Source: an uncultured Pelagimonas sp.
Lineage (GTDB): Bacteria; Pseudomonadota; Alphaproteobacteria; Rhodobacterales; Rhodobacteraceae
Length of the DNA: 64,000 nt
Direction of reading: 5' to 3'
NCBI GenBank assembly: GCA_947497905.1
Contig: CANMIH010000009.1
Location: 62,001 to 126,000 of the forward strand
Shown here: positions 17,219 through 27,805 of the stretch, one piece after another
Position numbering within the stretch: the stretch's first letter is position 1
Layout: each line of letters starts with the position of its first letter
Position numbers and translations under genes: made by a program
The notes under the pieces: model-generated
Database searches by the model: none
Told to the model about the DNA's origin: nothing
What the model saw: only the letters and a program-made list of their open reading frames with translations

Positions 17219-19993
17219 TTAGGTCAGTCGTCCGTGGCAATGTTTGAACTTCTCGCCTGATCCGCAGGGGCAGGGATCGTTGCGACCGGGGTTGCCCCAG
17301 GTGCTCGGATCATTCTCGTCAAAGCCCGCGATCAGTGGTTCATTTGCAGCAGCGCCTTCGGCAGCAGCGCCTTCGGCAGTCGCGTTTGTAGGCGCCGGGT
17401 TTGGATCGGCGGCTTGAGCGGCCTGCATCTGACGCTGCACCATTTGTTCCATCATCGCGCGCTGTTCTTCTTCGGTCATCGGACGGACCTGCGACAGCTG
17501 TGACGTTACGGTTTCGCGGAGGCTGTCGAGCAGGTTTTCGAAGAGTTGGAACGCCTCGGTTTTATATTCGTTCAACGGGTCACGTTGGGCGTAACCACGG
17601 AAACCAACAACCGAACGGAGGTGTTCAAGCGTCAGCAGATGCTCGCGCCATTTGGCATCAATGGTCTGCAAGAGGACCTGCTTTTCAATCTGACGCATGG
17701 TGTCGGGGCCAAAGGCCTCGGCTTTTTCGCCCATCAGTTTGTCGCTGGCTTCTTCCAGACGCTCGCGGATCAGATCTTGATCAACACCATCTTCATCGGC
17801 CCAGCCGATGATTGGCAGATCAAGCGACAGCTTTTCGATGGATGCCGCATAGAGACCCTGCATATCCCACTGGTCGGCATAGGCTTTGGGCGGAGCATAA
17901 GCATCAACCAGTTCGTCAATGACTTCGTGACGCATATCCTGCGTAATCTCCGAAAGATCCTCAGCTTCCATGATCTCGCGGCGCTGACTGAAGATCACCT
18001 TACGTTGATCGTTCATCACGTCATCGAACTTCAGAAGCTGCTTACGAATATCAAAGTTGCGGCCTTCAACTTTCGCCTGCGCGCGTTCCAGCGATTTGTT
18101 GACCCAAGGGTGAATGATCGCTTCGCCTTCTTTCATGCCCAGCGACGACAGAACCTTGTCGAGCCGCTCCGAGCCAAAGATGCGCATCAGATCATCGTCT
18201 AGGGACAGGAAGAACGAACTGCGGCCCGGATCGCCCTGACGACCGGAACGACCACGCAGCTGGTTGTCGATGCGGCGGCTTTCATGGCGCTCGGTGGCCA
18301 ATACATAAAGACCCCCAGCGTCTTTGACCTTTTGTTCGTCTGTCGCGTGCTCTTCTTCGATGCGCGTGCGCACAACTTCTGGATCTGTTTCAGGATCGGC
18401 CGCAATGGCCTCCATGATCTTAAACTCAACGTTGCCGCCAAGTTTGATGTCAGTACCCCGGCCAGCCATGTTGGTGGCGATGGTCACCGCGCCCAGTTTA
18501 CCAGCATCGGCCACGATCTGGGCCTCTTGCTCGTGCTGGCGTGCGTTAAGGACGTTATGCTTGAGGCCGGCCTGCTGCAGCATCTGGCTGAGCATTTCTG
18601 ATTTCTCAATCGAAGTTGTGCCCACAAGAACCGGCTGTCCTCTTTCATGGGCGACTTTGATCTCATCCGCGATGGCCTGATATTTTTCCTGCGCGGTGCG
18701 ATAGACTTTGTCGTCCTCGTCGATCCGGGCAATGGGGCGATTGGTCGGCACTTCGACCACACCCAGGCCATAGATCTCGGCGAATTCTTCGGCTTCGGTC
18801 GCTGCGGTGCCGGTCATGCCGCCAAGCTTGTCATACAGACGGAAGTAGTTCTGGAACGTCACCGAGGCCAGCGTCACGTTTTCGGGCTGAATGGCCACGC
18901 CCTCTTTTGCCTCAAGCGCCTGATGCAGACCCTCTGACAGACGGCGGCCTGCCATCATGCGGCCCGTGAATTCGTCGATCAGAACAACTTCGCCATCACG
19001 AACGATATAGTCTTTGTCTTTTGTGAACAGCTTATGCGCGCGAAGACCTTGGTTCACGTGGTGAACAATGGTGGTCGATTCCGGCTCATACAGGCTCTGG
19101 CCCTCGGGAAGAACGCCACGCGCCTGAAGGTGCTGTTCAAGAAACTCGTTGCCGTCTTCAGTGAAGGTTACGTTCCGGGTCTTCTCATCGATGGTGAAAT
19201 GATCGTCCTGCAAATCAGGGATCAGCTTATCGATGGTGATGTAAAGCTCGCTGCGGTCGTCAGCAGGACCAGAGATAATCAGTGGGGTCCGGGCTTCGTC
19301 GACAAGGATCGAATCCACCTCGTCGACAATCGCGAAGTAGTGATCTTTCTGCAGGATCTGGTTGAGCTCTGACTTCATGTTGTCGCGCAGATAGTCAAAG
19401 CCCAGCTCATTGTTGGTCGCATAGGTGATGTCTGCGGCGTAGGCGGCCAATTTTTCGGCTTCCCAGAACTGGCGCTGTTCTTGAACTTCAGCCGGATCAT
19501 TGCTGGTCGGGTTGAAGGGAACCGCGATACCTGTGGTCAGACCCAGAGCGCCGTATACCTTGCTCATCCACTCCGCATCACGACGCGCGAGATAGTCGTT
19601 GACGGTCACAACATGCACGCCGCGACCAGTCAGCGCGTTCAGATAGGCGGCGAAGGTCGCCATGAGGGTTTTCCCCTCACCGGTTTTCATCTCCGAGATG
19701 TTGCCCTGATGCAGAAAGATACCGCCCATCAGCTGCACATCATAGGCACGCAGCCCGAGGGCGCGTTTGGCTGCTTCACGACAGTTCGCAAAGGCTTCGG
19801 GTAGCAGTGCATCAAGCTTCTCACCATTGGCGAGACGTGCTTTAAAATCTTCGGTTTTCGCAATCAGCCCGGCATCGTCGAGTTTTTCAAACTCGGGCTC
19901 GAGCGCGTTGATCTTGTCCACCAACGGGCGGGTGGCTTTGATCTTGCGGTCATTCGGGGTGCCGAACACCTTCCGCGCGAGTTTTCCAAGCAT
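17219..19993 (-). CDS. secA: Preprotein translocase ATPase SecA
   Basis: SecA is the ATPase motor that pushes unfolded preproteins through SecYEG. The 924-residue protein starts [11 protein letters not shown] (ATG at 19993; a longer frame upstream is not conserved-looking). It shows Walker A in MKTGEGKTL near 102-110, the DEVD helicase motif in [19 protein letters not shown] near 207, the [14 protein letters not shown] helicase motif, and a C-terminal SEC-C zinc motif [14 protein letters not shown]. Length is normal for alphaproteobacteria. It is divergent from the parvulin isomerase gene at 20167, which may share a regulatory region. Confidence 0.98.
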   Translation of the reverse strand: MLGKLARKVFGTPNDRKIKATRPLVDKINALEPEFEKLDDAGLIAKTEDFKARLANGEKLDALLPEAFANCREAAKRALGLRAYDVQLMGGIFLHQGNISEMKTGEGKTLMATFAAYLNALTGRGVHVVTVNDYLARRDAEWMSKVYGALGLTTGIAVPFNPTSNDPAEVQEQRQFWEAEKLAAYAADITYATNNELGFDYLRDNMKSELNQILQKDHYFAIVDEVDSILVDEARTPLIISGPADDRSELYITIDKLIPDLQDDHFTIDEKTRNVTFTEDGNEFLEQHLQARGVLPEGQSLYEPESTTIVHHVNQGLRAHKLFTKDKDYIVRDGEVVLIDEFTGRMMAGRRLSEGLHQALEAKEGVAIQPENVTLASVTFQNYFRLYDKLGGMTGTAATEAEEFAEIYGLGVVEVPTNRPIARIDEDDKVYRTAQEKYQAIADEIKVAHERGQPVLVGTTSIEKSEMLSQMLQQAGLKHNVLNARQHEQEAQIVADAGKLGAVTIATNMAGRGTDIKLGGNVEFKIMEAIAADPETDPEVVRTRIEEEHATDEQKVKDAGGLYVLATERHESRRIDNQLRGRSGRQGDPGRSSFFLSLDDDLMRIFGSERLDKVLSSLGMKEGEAIIHPWVNKSLERAQAKVEGRNFDIRKQLLKFDDVMNDQRKVIFSQRREIMEAEDLSEITQDMRHEVIDELVDAYAPPKAYADQWDMQGLYAASIEKLSLDLPIIGWADEDGVDQDLIRERLEEASDKLMGEKAEAFGPDTMRQIEKQVLLQTIDAKWREHLLTLEHLRSVVGFRGYAQRDPLNEYKTEAFQLFENLLDSLRETVTSQLSQVRPMTEEEQRAMMEQMVQRQMQAAQAADPNPAPTNATAEGAAAEGAAANEPLIAGFDENDPSTWGNPGRNDPCPCGSGEKFKHCHGRLT

Positions 19994-20166
19994 AGCCAAT
20001 TCGGTCCTTATCTCAACGTCCTGTGCGGCAATTGCTTGCCCGTCTCGCACACAGCTCATAGAACACTGGGGAACGACCGGCTTAGCATCGCCTCTGGGGA
20101 TGTAAGCAGGTGGTCATTCCGTGTCAACGCCGCGGGGGTCGCGGCTCTGTCTGAAAGGACAAATCG

Positions 20167-21018
20167 ATGTCGAAAACCCTCAGAATTGTTGCAACGGCGG
20201 CAGTTACTCTTGGTCTTGCCCTGCCAGTCTTTGCAGCAGATCGCCTTACAGCAGACTCTGTGGTCGCCACCGTGAATGGCACTGACATCACTTTGGGTCA
20301 CATGTTGTCAGTACGGTCCGGATTGCCGGAACAGTATCAGCAACTGCCAGACACAGTGCTTTGGGATGGCATTCTTGATCAGCTGATCCAGCAGGAAGTT
20401 CTGGCGCAAGACGAGCTGGCGCAGGAAACCCGCAGCGTGAAAGTTGCGCTGGACAATGAGCGCCGTTCGCTGCTGGCCTCTGAGGTGATTTCACGGGTTG
20501 CGGATATGGCGGTGACCAAAGAAGACATCGAGAAGGCCTATCAGGACACCTACCTGACCGGTGCCAAGGGCCAAGAGTATAACGCGTCGCATATTTTGGT
20601 TGAGTCTAAAGAAGAGGCAGAGGCCATCGCATTGCAACTACGCGGAGGCGCAGAATTCGCTGAAATGGCACGCGAAAAATCGACAGGCCCCTCAGGCCCC
20701 AATGGGGGGGCACTGGGCTGGTTTTCGGCTGGTATGATGGTTGCTCCGTTCCAGACTGCCGTTGAATCTCTTAAGCCCGGTGAGGTGTCTGGCCCTGTAG
20801 AGACCCAGTTTGGTTGGCATGTGATCAAGCTCAATGAAACACGTATTCAAGAGGCGCCTGACCTGGCTGAGGTTCGCGGTGAAATCGAAGTGAAACTGCA
20901 ACAAGAGGCAGTGGAAGCCAAAGTTGATAGCCTTGTGTCCAGCGCCAAAGTGACCCGCACCAACAAAGCGGATGTGGATGCATCGGTGCTCTCGAAAATT
21001 GAACTTCTGGAGGAATAA
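20167..21018 (+). CDS. Periplasmic peptidyl-prolyl cis-trans isomerase (parvulin type)
   Basis: The 283-residue protein has a signal peptide (TLRIVATAAVTLGLALPVFAAD). A SurA/PrsA-like N-terminal chaperone helix region follows, then a PpiC/parvulin domain (about 135-235: ASHILVES, EFAEMAREKSTGPSG, GALGWF, FGWHVIKL). It should assist folding of secreted proteins in the periplasm. Divergent placement next to secA fits a role in the secretion pathway. Its stop codon overlaps the argJ start by one base (TAATG), so the two are co-expressed. No lipobox is seen. Confidence 0.9.
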   Translation: MSKTLRIVATAAVTLGLALPVFAADRLTADSVVATVNGTDITLGHMLSVRSGLPEQYQQLPDTVLWDGILDQLIQQEVLAQDELAQETRSVKVALDNERRSLLASEVISRVADMAVTKEDIEKAYQDTYLTGAKGQEYNASHILVESKEEAEAIALQLRGGAEFAEMAREKSTGPSGPNGGALGWFSAGMMVAPFQTAVESLKPGEVSGPVETQFGWHVIKLNETRIQEAPDLAEVRGEIEVKLQQEAVEAKVDSLVSSAKVTRTNKADVDASVLSKIELLEE

Positions 21019-22238
21019 TGGCGCTTAACGTTTCGCCTTTGGCCCCCGACACCTTCCCGGACCTTCCTGTGATCAAGGGTGCGCGTTTCGCCGCTGTTGA
21101 AGCCGGTGTCCGGTATCAAGGTCGCAAAGATGTGATGCTGGCGTTGCTCGATCCAGGTTCGGTTGTCGCAGGTGTGTTCACTCGTTCCGCAACCCGGTCC
21201 GCCAATGTGCTTGACTGCCAGTCGAAAATTGGTGCTGAGAGCGCTGATGGTGCTGCGATCATTGTGAACTCCGGCAATTCGAATGCCTTTACAGGTAGAG
21301 CTGGCGAAGGATCAGTGGCCGCGATATGCGAGGCAGTGGCAACCGAAACCGGTTTGCCCTCCTCGCGGGTGTTCACCAGTTCGACTGGTGTGATTGGCGA
21401 ACGTTTGCCACATGATCGTATCACTTCGAAAGTCGCCGAGTTGCGTGGGCTTTTGTCTGAGACCGCCCTGGAAAGCGCGGCACAGGCGATCATGACGACA
21501 GATACCTTTGCCAAAGGGGCTGGTGCAGAGATTGACGTGAACGGGCAAACGGTGCGTATCGCGGGCATTGCCAAAGGGTCGGGGATGATCGCGCCGGATA
21601 TGGCGACGATGTTGGTGTATATTTTCACGGACGCCAAGATTGGCCGTGAAGAACTGCAAGACATGGTCAGCGGCATCAATAGTCAGACATTCAATTGCAT
21701 CACCGTTGATAGCGATACATCGACGTCGGACACCCTGCTGATGGCGGCAACCGGCGCATCAGAGGTTGATGTCACAGGCAATGCCGCGTTCAAAGATGCT
21801 CTGCATGAGGTGTTTTTGGACCTAGCACATCAGGTTGTGCGCGATGGTGAAGGCGCCTCAAAGTTTGTCACGGTGTCGGTCACCGGCGCGGAAAATGACG
21901 CGGATGCGCGCACCCATGCCATGGCCATTGCCAATTCACCTCTGGTGAAAACGGCTGTTGCCGGAGAAGACCCAAACTGGGGCCGGATTGTAATGGCCAT
22001 CGGTAAATCCGGTGCGGCCGCGGACCGGGATCTGTTGAGCATTCGTTTTGGCGACGTTCTTGTGGCCGAAAAAGGCTGGGTGGCGGAAACCTACCGTGAA
22101 GAAGATGGCGCAGCGATTATGAAACAGCCTGAGATCGAAATTTCGGTCGACATCGGATTAGGGCAGGGCTCTGCCACGGCCTGGACCTGTGATCTGACGC
22201 ATGCCTACATCACAATCAACGCGGACTATCGGTCCTAA
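21018..22238 (+). CDS. argJ: Bifunctional ornithine acetyltransferase / N-acetylglutamate synthase
   Basis: ArgJ transfers the acetyl group from N-acetylornithine to glutamate, closing the cyclic arginine pathway. The 406-residue precursor has the autocleavage motif DMATMLVY, with cleavage expected between Ala196 and Thr197, the latter becoming the nucleophile. VNSGNSNAFTG, FTSSTGVIGE and EDPNWGRIVMAIG are typical of the family. Whether it is mono- or bifunctional cannot be read directly. It is coupled to the isomerase gene by the TAATG overlap. Confidence 0.97.
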   Translation: MALNVSPLAPDTFPDLPVIKGARFAAVEAGVRYQGRKDVMLALLDPGSVVAGVFTRSATRSANVLDCQSKIGAESADGAAIIVNSGNSNAFTGRAGEGSVAAICEAVATETGLPSSRVFTSSTGVIGERLPHDRITSKVAELRGLLSETALESAAQAIMTTDTFAKGAGAEIDVNGQTVRIAGIAKGSGMIAPDMATMLVYIFTDAKIGREELQDMVSGINSQTFNCITVDSDTSTSDTLLMAATGASEVDVTGNAAFKDALHEVFLDLAHQVVRDGEGASKFVTVSVTGAENDADARTHAMAIANSPLVKTAVAGEDPNWGRIVMAIGKSGAAADRDLLSIRFGDVLVAEKGWVAETYREEDGAAIMKQPEIEISVDIGLGQGSATAWTCDLTHAYITINADYRS

Positions 22239-22240
22239 GC

Positions 22241-22290
22241 TTCTTCTTTTTCCAAATACTCCGGGGGTTGGGGGGCTGGCCCCCATCTTT
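22241..22290 (+). repeat. Intergenic GC-rich palindromic element (possible repeat or terminator)
   Basis: Between argJ and mutT lies a T-rich stretch, then CCAAATACTCCGGGGG, then a hairpin GGGGG-CTGG-CCCCC (22271-22284). I recall similar ATACTCCGGGGG-type elements recurring between genes in Roseobacter-group genomes, which would make this a dispersed intergenic element. Only one copy is in this window, so that is not demonstrated here. Confidence 0.4.
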
Positions 22291-22317
22291 CCGTGCCAAA
22301 AACAAGGCTCCTCACTC

Positions 22318-22716
22318 ATGAAAACTGTTCTTGTGTCCGCCGTAGCCATGATCGACGTCGACGGTCGCGTGCTTCTGGCCCAACGGCCTGAAGGGAAGTC
22401 CATGGCGGGTCTCTGGGAGTTTCCCGGCGGTAAGGTCGAACCGGGTGAAACGCCCGAGGTGGCGCTGGTGCGCGAACTTCAAGAAGAGTTGGGCATCGAC
22501 ACATGGGAAAGCTGCCTTGCTCCGCTGACCTTCGCCTCTCATACCTATGATGACTTTCATCTTCTGATGCCGCTTTATGCCTGCCGCAAATGGGATGGCA
22601 TTCCGCAGTCTAAAGAGGGGCAGGCGCTGAAATGGGTCCGGGCGCATGAGCTGCGAGATTATCCGATGCCTCCGGCGGACATCCCGCTTATCCCAATTCT
22701 GCGAGACTGGCTGTAG
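22318..22716 (+). CDS. mutT: 8-oxo-dGTP diphosphatase MutT
   Basis: MutT removes oxidised 8-oxo-dGTP to prevent A-to-C transversions. The 132-residue Nudix protein starts MKTVLVSAVAMIDVDG (ATG at 22318; an upstream extension overlaps argJ and has no conservation) and carries the complete Nudix box G-x5-E-x7-REL-x-EELGI at about 38-60. LWEFPGGKVEPGE and the C-terminal ALKWV stretch are typical of MutT. It may be co-transcribed with argJ unless the element at 22241-22290 terminates. Confidence 0.94.
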   Translation: MKTVLVSAVAMIDVDGRVLLAQRPEGKSMAGLWEFPGGKVEPGETPEVALVRELQEELGIDTWESCLAPLTFASHTYDDFHLLMPLYACRKWDGIPQSKEGQALKWVRAHELRDYPMPPADIPLIPILRDWL

Positions 22717-22719
22717 TTC

Positions 22720-22734
22720 TTAATTTTAAGTTAA
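22720..22734 (+). promoter_or_regulatory. CtrA-like motif upstream of small ORF
   Basis: A perfect TTAA-N7-TTAA match lies at 22720-22734, just after mutT and about 94 bp before the ATG of the 41-residue ORF. It matches the CtrA consensus. About 0.2 such matches are expected by chance in a window of this size at high G+C. Confidence 0.3.
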
Positions 22735-22827
22735 GTTTTCGCCCGCAGTGCGCAAAAGATTTATCTTAAAATTGCATCTGCGTTCGGGTACGGTTGGCCT
22801 ACGAATTCCATTCACTGGGGGCATTGA

Positions 22828-22953
22828 ATGATCCGTACGATCACACTTGGAAAATACATTACAGCACAGGGTGTTGTGGTGGGCTCGCTACCGAATGGTA
22901 AGCTAGTCGTTCGTGATGGAAATCTCGAGTACGCCGGTTTTCCGGTCTCTTGA
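22828..22953 (+). CDS. Small protein of 41 residues, unrecognised function
   Basis: The ORF starts MIRTITLGKYITAQGVVVGS and ends in GFPVS, a compact beta-rich pattern with regularly placed glycines (LPNGKLVVRDGNLEYAG). I recall similar 40-residue proteins with a G..V.G.....DG..V.V....Y.G.PV pattern in other Rhodobacteraceae, often in several copies. No cysteines or membrane span. A bidirectional terminator follows at 22999-23032. That it is translated is inferred from the family pattern and a clean start and stop. Confidence 0.6.
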   Translation: MIRTITLGKYITAQGVVVGSLPNGKLVVRDGNLEYAGFPVS

Positions 22954-22998
22954 AATCCAGCTCGATCTCAATTTGAGAAACTAAAGACTGCCAAATAC

Positions 22999-23032
22999 AA
23001 AAACGCCGCCCCGAAGGGCGGCGTTTTCTTTT
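22999..23032. terminator. Bidirectional terminator between small ORF and infB
   Basis: AACGCCGCCC and GGGCGGCGTT form a 10-bp GC stem with a CGAA loop. A T-rich tract follows on the plus strand, and the A-run before it gives a T-tract on the minus strand, so it can end both convergent transcripts. Confidence 0.87.
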
Positions 23033-23047
23033 GCCGTTGTCGAAAGA

Positions 23048-25537
23048 TCAATCCAGAGTCCGGGTGATCTCTTCGCGTTCGAAGATCTCGATGACATCTT
23101 TCGCACGGATATCGTCGTAGTTTTCGAAGGCCATACCACATTCCTGACCCGAGATAACTTCGGCAACTTCATCCTTGAAGCGCTTGAGGGTCTTGAGCGT
23201 GCCTTCGTGGATCACCACGTTGTCGCGCAGCAGGCGTACACCTGCCGAACGGCGGGCGACACCTTCGGTCACGAGACAACCCGCAACCTTGCCAACGTTG
23301 GATACCTTGAAGACGTCTTTGATCTCGGCATAACCGATAAAGCGCTCGCGGATTTCTTTCGACAGAAGACCCGAGGCGGCTGCTTTCACGTCGTCTACCA
23401 GATCGTAGATGACGCTGTAGTAGCGCACTTCAACGCCTTTCTGGTTGGCGGTGTTCCGTGCCGAAGCATTGGCACGCACGTTAAAGCCGATAACCGGGCA
23501 ACCGGATGCTTCAGCAAGACCGATGTCGGTCTCAGTGATAGCACCAACACCCGAATGGATGACCCGCACACGGACTTCGTTGTTGCCAACTTTTTCCAGC
23601 GCCTGAACGATCGCTTCGGTCGAACCCTGCACGTCAGCTTTTACGATAACAGGAAGCTCAGAGACGTTTTCATCGTCTTTAGCCTTCTGCATCAGCTGTT
23701 CCAGAGTGGTCGCTGCACCGGCTGCTGCACGCTTTTCTTTCGCGGCATGGGCACGGTATTCAGCAATCTCACGGGCCTGAGCATCGGTCTCGGTTACGTT
23801 CAGAACGTCACCAGCTTCGGGTGTGCCATTCAGACCAAGAACCTCGACAGGCACCGATGGGCCGGCTTCCTGTACGCGCTCGCCCTTGTCGTTGATCAGA
23901 GCACGGACCTTACCGTACTGCTCACCCACAACAAAGATATCACCCTGTCTCAGCGTGCCTTTCTGAACCAGAACGGTGGCAACGGGGCCGCGTCCTACGT
24001 CAAGCTGCGCTTCGATCACCGCGCCTTCGGCGTTGCGGTTCGGGTTGGCTTTCAGTTCCAGAATCTCTGCCTGAAGCGCGATGGCTTCCAACAGTTGATC
24101 CAGACCTTGGCCAGTGTGAGCAGATACTTCAACGTCCTGCACATCACCCGACAGCTCTTCCACGATCACTTCGTGCTGAAGCAGGTCGGTCCGCACCTTG
24201 GTCGGGTTCGCCGCTGGTTTGTCGCATTTGTTGATGGCGACAATCATCGGCACACCCGCCGCTTTGGCGTGGCTGATCGCTTCGACGGTCTGCGGCATAA
24301 CCGCATCGTCGGCAGCAACCACCAGAATGACGATATCCGTCACCTGAGCACCGCGCGACCGCATCGAAGTAAAGGCCGCGTGACCCGGAGTGTCCAAGAA
24401 GGACAGAACCGTGCCGTCTTTGGCTTTGACCTGATACGCACCGATGTGCTGGGTGATGCCGCCGGCTTCGCCCGAGGTTACATTTGTCTGACGGATGGCA
24501 TCCAGAAGCGAGGTCTTACCATGGTCAACGTGACCCATGATGGTGATAACCGGCGGACGCGCCTCCAGTTCTTCCTCTTTGTCTTCAACCTGCTGAATGA
24601 CGTCTTCGACATCCGCATCCGAAACGCGGGTCACTTTGTGACCAAACTCTTCAATGATGAGTTCCGCAGTGTCCTGATCGATGGTCTGGTTCTGGGTTGC
24701 CATGATGCCGTTGTTCATCAGGGCTTTGACCACATCGGCTACACGCTCGGCCATACGGTTGGCAAGCTCGGCCACAGTGATGGCCTCGGGCAGCTGAACG
24801 TCGCGAACAACCTTCTCACGTTGCTGCTGACCACCCATGGCTTTCTGACGCGCACGCTCTTGCTTACGCTTCATCGCTGCCATCGAACGGTGACGTCCAC
24901 CTTCACCGCCAGTTGCCTGGCTCAGCGTCAGTTTGCCTGAACGACGGTTGTCATCGCGACCGCGGTTGTTGCGGTTGCGGTCATCACGATCACGGTCAGG
25001 TGTCGCGCGACGCGGAGCATCTTTGTTCGACTTCGCACCACCACGACCTCCGTCGTCGGATTTGGGTGCTGCCGGGGCCGCAGCCGCTGCGGCCTTTTTG
25101 GCCGCCGCATCTGCCGCTTCGCGTGCCTTACGCTCTTCGTCTTCAGCCTTTTTACGGGCTTTTTCTTCGGCTTCCGCTGCTTCGCGTGCTTTGCGTTCCT
25201 TTTCAGCACGCAGACGCTCACGCTCTTCGGCGCGGGCTTTTTCTTCAGCTTCGCGTTTAGCTGTCTCTTCAGCTTCGCGTGCTTTCGCCGCTTGCAACGC
25301 CTTCAGGCGGCGTTCCATTTCCGCGTCCGAGATGCCAGCCGGACGTTTGCCGCCTGCACCACCAGTCGCCGCACCCGGGCGGCCAGTGCCTGCACCTGGT
25401 TTCGGCACCACAACGCGCTTGCGTTTGGTTTCCACCACGACGTTTTTCGTGCGGCCATGGCTGAAGCTCTGCTTCACGTTGCCCGAGCGGGAGCCACCAC
25501 GCAAACCCAGTGTCTTTTTACCGTCGTTATCGCTCAT
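23048..25537 (-). CDS. infB: Translation initiation factor IF-2
   Basis: IF-2 is the GTPase that places initiator tRNA on the ribosome. The 829-residue protein has a long charged, repeat-rich N-terminal region (about 80-210, many AEEKARA/REAEE runs, coiled-coil or disordered). The IF2_N helix region follows, then the GTPase domain with [14 protein letters not shown] at about 335 and the NKCD motif near 450, and then IF2 domains II-IV. The gene ends the rimP-nusA-ylxR-infB operon, 9 bp after the ylxR stop. rbfA, usually next, is not adjacent here. Confidence 0.98.
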   Translation of the reverse strand: MSDNDGKKTLGLRGGSRSGNVKQSFSHGRTKNVVVETKRKRVVVPKPGAGTGRPGAATGGAGGKRPAGISDAEMERRLKALQAAKAREAEETAKREAEEKARAEERERLRAEKERKAREAAEAEEKARKKAEDEERKAREAADAAAKKAAAAAAPAAPKSDDGGRGGAKSNKDAPRRATPDRDRDDRNRNNRGRDDNRRSGKLTLSQATGGEGGRHRSMAAMKRKQERARQKAMGGQQQREKVVRDVQLPEAITVAELANRMAERVADVVKALMNNGIMATQNQTIDQDTAELIIEEFGHKVTRVSDADVEDVIQQVEDKEEELEARPPVITIMGHVDHGKTSLLDAIRQTNVTSGEAGGITQHIGAYQVKAKDGTVLSFLDTPGHAAFTSMRSRGAQVTDIVILVVAADDAVMPQTVEAISHAKAAGVPMIVAINKCDKPAANPTKVRTDLLQHEVIVEELSGDVQDVEVSAHTGQGLDQLLEAIALQAEILELKANPNRNAEGAVIEAQLDVGRGPVATVLVQKGTLRQGDIFVVGEQYGKVRALINDKGERVQEAGPSVPVEVLGLNGTPEAGDVLNVTETDAQAREIAEYRAHAAKEKRAAAGAATTLEQLMQKAKDDENVSELPVIVKADVQGSTEAIVQALEKVGNNEVRVRVIHSGVGAITETDIGLAEASGCPVIGFNVRANASARNTANQKGVEVRYYSVIYDLVDDVKAAASGLLSKEIRERFIGYAEIKDVFKVSNVGKVAGCLVTEGVARRSAGVRLLRDNVVIHEGTLKTLKRFKDEVAEVISGQECGMAFENYDDIRAKDVIEIFEREEITRTLD

Positions 25538-25546
25538 AAAGCTTCA

Positions 25547-26182
25547 TCATCCTTTCCGGCGGCCGCTGCCGCCGCGATCCGTGTCAGACTCTCTGACTCG
25601 CATACCCTTTAATCTTTGGGCTTCCTCTACAACACGTGACGCCATACCGCCAGCGCGAAGCGCGGCGTGGATCACAGTTTGTCGCCCAAAGGCCATGCCC
25701 AGCTCATCGGCTGAGAGCCAGCCGATATAGGATCCACCATAGGGAGTACTCAGTTTGGACTTGCCCCGGGCCGAGCCATCATCGGCTTGAACCAGAACTT
25801 CGGCCTCTTCCTTAAGAAGCCAATCCTTAACTTTTTCGTACCCCGATACGGCATCACCGGATTTTCGCGCCAGGCTGATCAGATCGACCACCCGCCGCGA
25901 CAACATTTGCTCCAGAAGATCCGAAAATCCCTCGGGCAATGTCACTTTCTGTTTTGCTGCCCGTGAAAACAGCCCCTTGTCGATGGCGCGGTCCATAGCA
26001 GCACGGTCTGCCGATACATATACGCCACGACCGGGCAATTTTCCAGCCAGATCCGGCACCATGCGACCGTCAGGCCCCGCAACAAAGCGGATCAAACCAA
26101 ATTTTGGTTCGATCTCGCCTGTGGCGATGCATTTCCGTTCCGGACCATCCTCACGGATTTTTTTGTGTCCGCCTCGCGCCAT
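25547..26182 (-). CDS. YlxR-type RNA-binding protein (DUF448) with L7Ae-like C-terminus
   Basis: The 211-residue protein has an N-terminal YlxR/DUF448 domain (RKCIATGEIEP, LIRFVAGPDG, PGRGVYVSADRAAMDRAI) and a C-terminal L7Ae/ribosomal L7-like part (about 95-180). YlxR is conserved between nusA and infB; it is linked to RNA binding and to RNase P in some bacteria, so its role here is inferred. It starts 6 bp after nusA. The basic C-terminal tail (GGSGRRKG) suits nucleic acid contact. Confidence 0.88.
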   Translation of the reverse strand: MARGGHKKIREDGPERKCIATGEIEPKFGLIRFVAGPDGRMVPDLAGKLPGRGVYVSADRAAMDRAIDKGLFSRAAKQKVTLPEGFSDLLEQMLSRRVVDLISLARKSGDAVSGYEKVKDWLLKEEAEVLVQADDGSARGKSKLSTPYGGSYIGWLSADELGMAFGRQTVIHAALRAGGMASRVVEEAQRLKGMRVRESDTDRGGSGRRKG

Positions 26183-26188
26183 CTGGTG

Positions 26189-27802
26189 TTAGGCCTCGTC
26201 TTCTTCTGTTTCTTCGGCTTCAGCCTCTGCAGCAGCTTCGAGCTCTTCCGGATCAACCCAGCCCAGACCAACACGTGCGGTCATCACCAGCGACTGTGCA
26301 TCTTCCAATGTCACATCGAACTTCTCAAGCAGGCCGTCATCTTTGACACGTTTGCCTTCAACGGTGGTCCAGCCGCCCGCGAGTTCCCAATCCGCACAGG
26401 TCGCGAAGTCTTCCAGCGACAGAATTCCATCTTCAGCCAGAGCTTCGACCATCTGTGGGGTCAGGCCTTCAAAGCCAAGCAGGTTGTCCTGAACGCCAAG
26501 TTCACGCGCCTTTTCAACAGCTTTGCGAGCCTGCTCTTCCAGGAACTCGCGTGCACGGGTCTGCAGTTCTTCAGCGGTGCTCTCGTCAACACCGTCGATC
26601 ACCAGAAGCTCGTCAACCTCAACATAGGCGACCTCTTCGAGGTTGGTGAAACCTTCGGAAACCAGAAGCTGAGCGAAGAATTCGTCAACATCCAGTGTTT
26701 CGATGAACAGCTTGGTGCGGACTTCGAACTCGGCCTGACGACGTTTGGATTCTTCTTCCTCGGTCATGATGTCAATGTCGAGGGCGGTCAGCTGGGATGC
26801 CAGACGCACGTTCTGACCCCGACGGCCGATGGCCAGCGAGAGTTGTTCATCAGGGACCACAACTTCGATGCGCTCGGCTTCTTCGTCCAGAACCACTTTC
26901 GAAACTTCTGCAGGCTGCAGCGCGTTTACGAGGAAGGTCGGAACATCTTCATTCCAAGGAATGATGTCGATTTTCTCACCCTGCAGTTCGTTCACAACCG
27001 CTTGAACACGGCTGCCGCGCATACCGACACAGGCGCCCACGGGATCAATCGATCCGTCGTTCGAGATCACGGCAATCTTGGCGCGCGATCCGGGATCACG
27101 GGCCACGGCCTTGATTTCGATGATGCCGTCATAGATTTCCGGCACTTCCATTTTGAACAGCTCAGCCATGAACTCGGGTGCGGTCCGCGACAGGAAAATC
27201 TGCGGGCCACGGGCTTCGCGACGAACGTCTTTGATGAAGCAGCGGATACGGTCACCGGGGCGATACGATTCGCGGCCAATTTTCTCGGTGCGGCGCAGAA
27301 TGGCTTCGCCACGACCCACGTCGACAATCACATTGCCGTATTCTTCGCGTTTCACAGCGCCGTTGATGATTGTGCCGTTGCGGTCTTTGAACTCGTCATA
27401 CTGACGATCCCGCTCGGCTTCGCGCACCTTCTGCAGAATCACCTGTTTGGCGGACTGTGCAGCGATGCGGCCCAGCTCTACCGGAGGAACCTCTTCCGAG
27501 AAGATGTCGCCGATTTCCGGGTTTGCCATGTACTGCTTGGCGGTCTCAACGGTCATTTCCGCCTGATAGTTTTCCAGCTCTTCTTCGGCGACCACGGTGC
27601 GGACCCGAGTGAAGGTTGCTTTGCCGGTTTTGCGATCGATCGAGACACGAATGTCCATTTCGCTGCCGTAGCGCGACTTAGCGGCCCGAGCGAGCGATTC
27701 TTCCATCGCTTCGACAACGAGACCGGGGTCGATCATTTTTTCGCGTGCCACCGCTTCGGCGGTTTGCAACAGTTCCAGCTGGTTTGCAGAGGTGATTGCC
27801 AT
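26189..27802 (-). CDS. nusA: Transcription termination/antitermination factor NusA
   Basis: NusA binds RNA polymerase and nascent RNA to modulate pausing, termination and antitermination. The 537-residue protein has the N-terminal polymerase-binding domain, S1 (about 135-200), two KH domains (VGACVGMRGSRVQAVVNELQGEKIDI near 275-300, then LAIGRRGQNVRLA near 345) and acidic C-terminal helix-hairpin-helix repeats (about 365-500). It lies 3 bp after rimP and 6 bp before ylxR in the classical operon. Confidence 0.97.
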   Translation of the reverse strand: MAITSANQLELLQTAEAVAREKMIDPGLVVEAMEESLARAAKSRYGSEMDIRVSIDRKTGKATFTRVRTVVAEEELENYQAEMTVETAKQYMANPEIGDIFSEEVPPVELGRIAAQSAKQVILQKVREAERDRQYDEFKDRNGTIINGAVKREEYGNVIVDVGRGEAILRRTEKIGRESYRPGDRIRCFIKDVRREARGPQIFLSRTAPEFMAELFKMEVPEIYDGIIEIKAVARDPGSRAKIAVISNDGSIDPVGACVGMRGSRVQAVVNELQGEKIDIIPWNEDVPTFLVNALQPAEVSKVVLDEEAERIEVVVPDEQLSLAIGRRGQNVRLASQLTALDIDIMTEEEESKRRQAEFEVRTKLFIETLDVDEFFAQLLVSEGFTNLEEVAYVEVDELLVIDGVDESTAEELQTRAREFLEEQARKAVEKARELGVQDNLLGFEGLTPQMVEALAEDGILSLEDFATCADWELAGGWTTVEGKRVKDDGLLEKFDVTLEDAQSLVMTARVGLGWVDPEELEAAAEAEAEETEEDEA

Positions 27803-27805
27803 CTC

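Noticed and set aside
23207-24940. A 577-codon frame antisense to infB
   Set aside because: It is a shadow of the GTPase domain reading frame.
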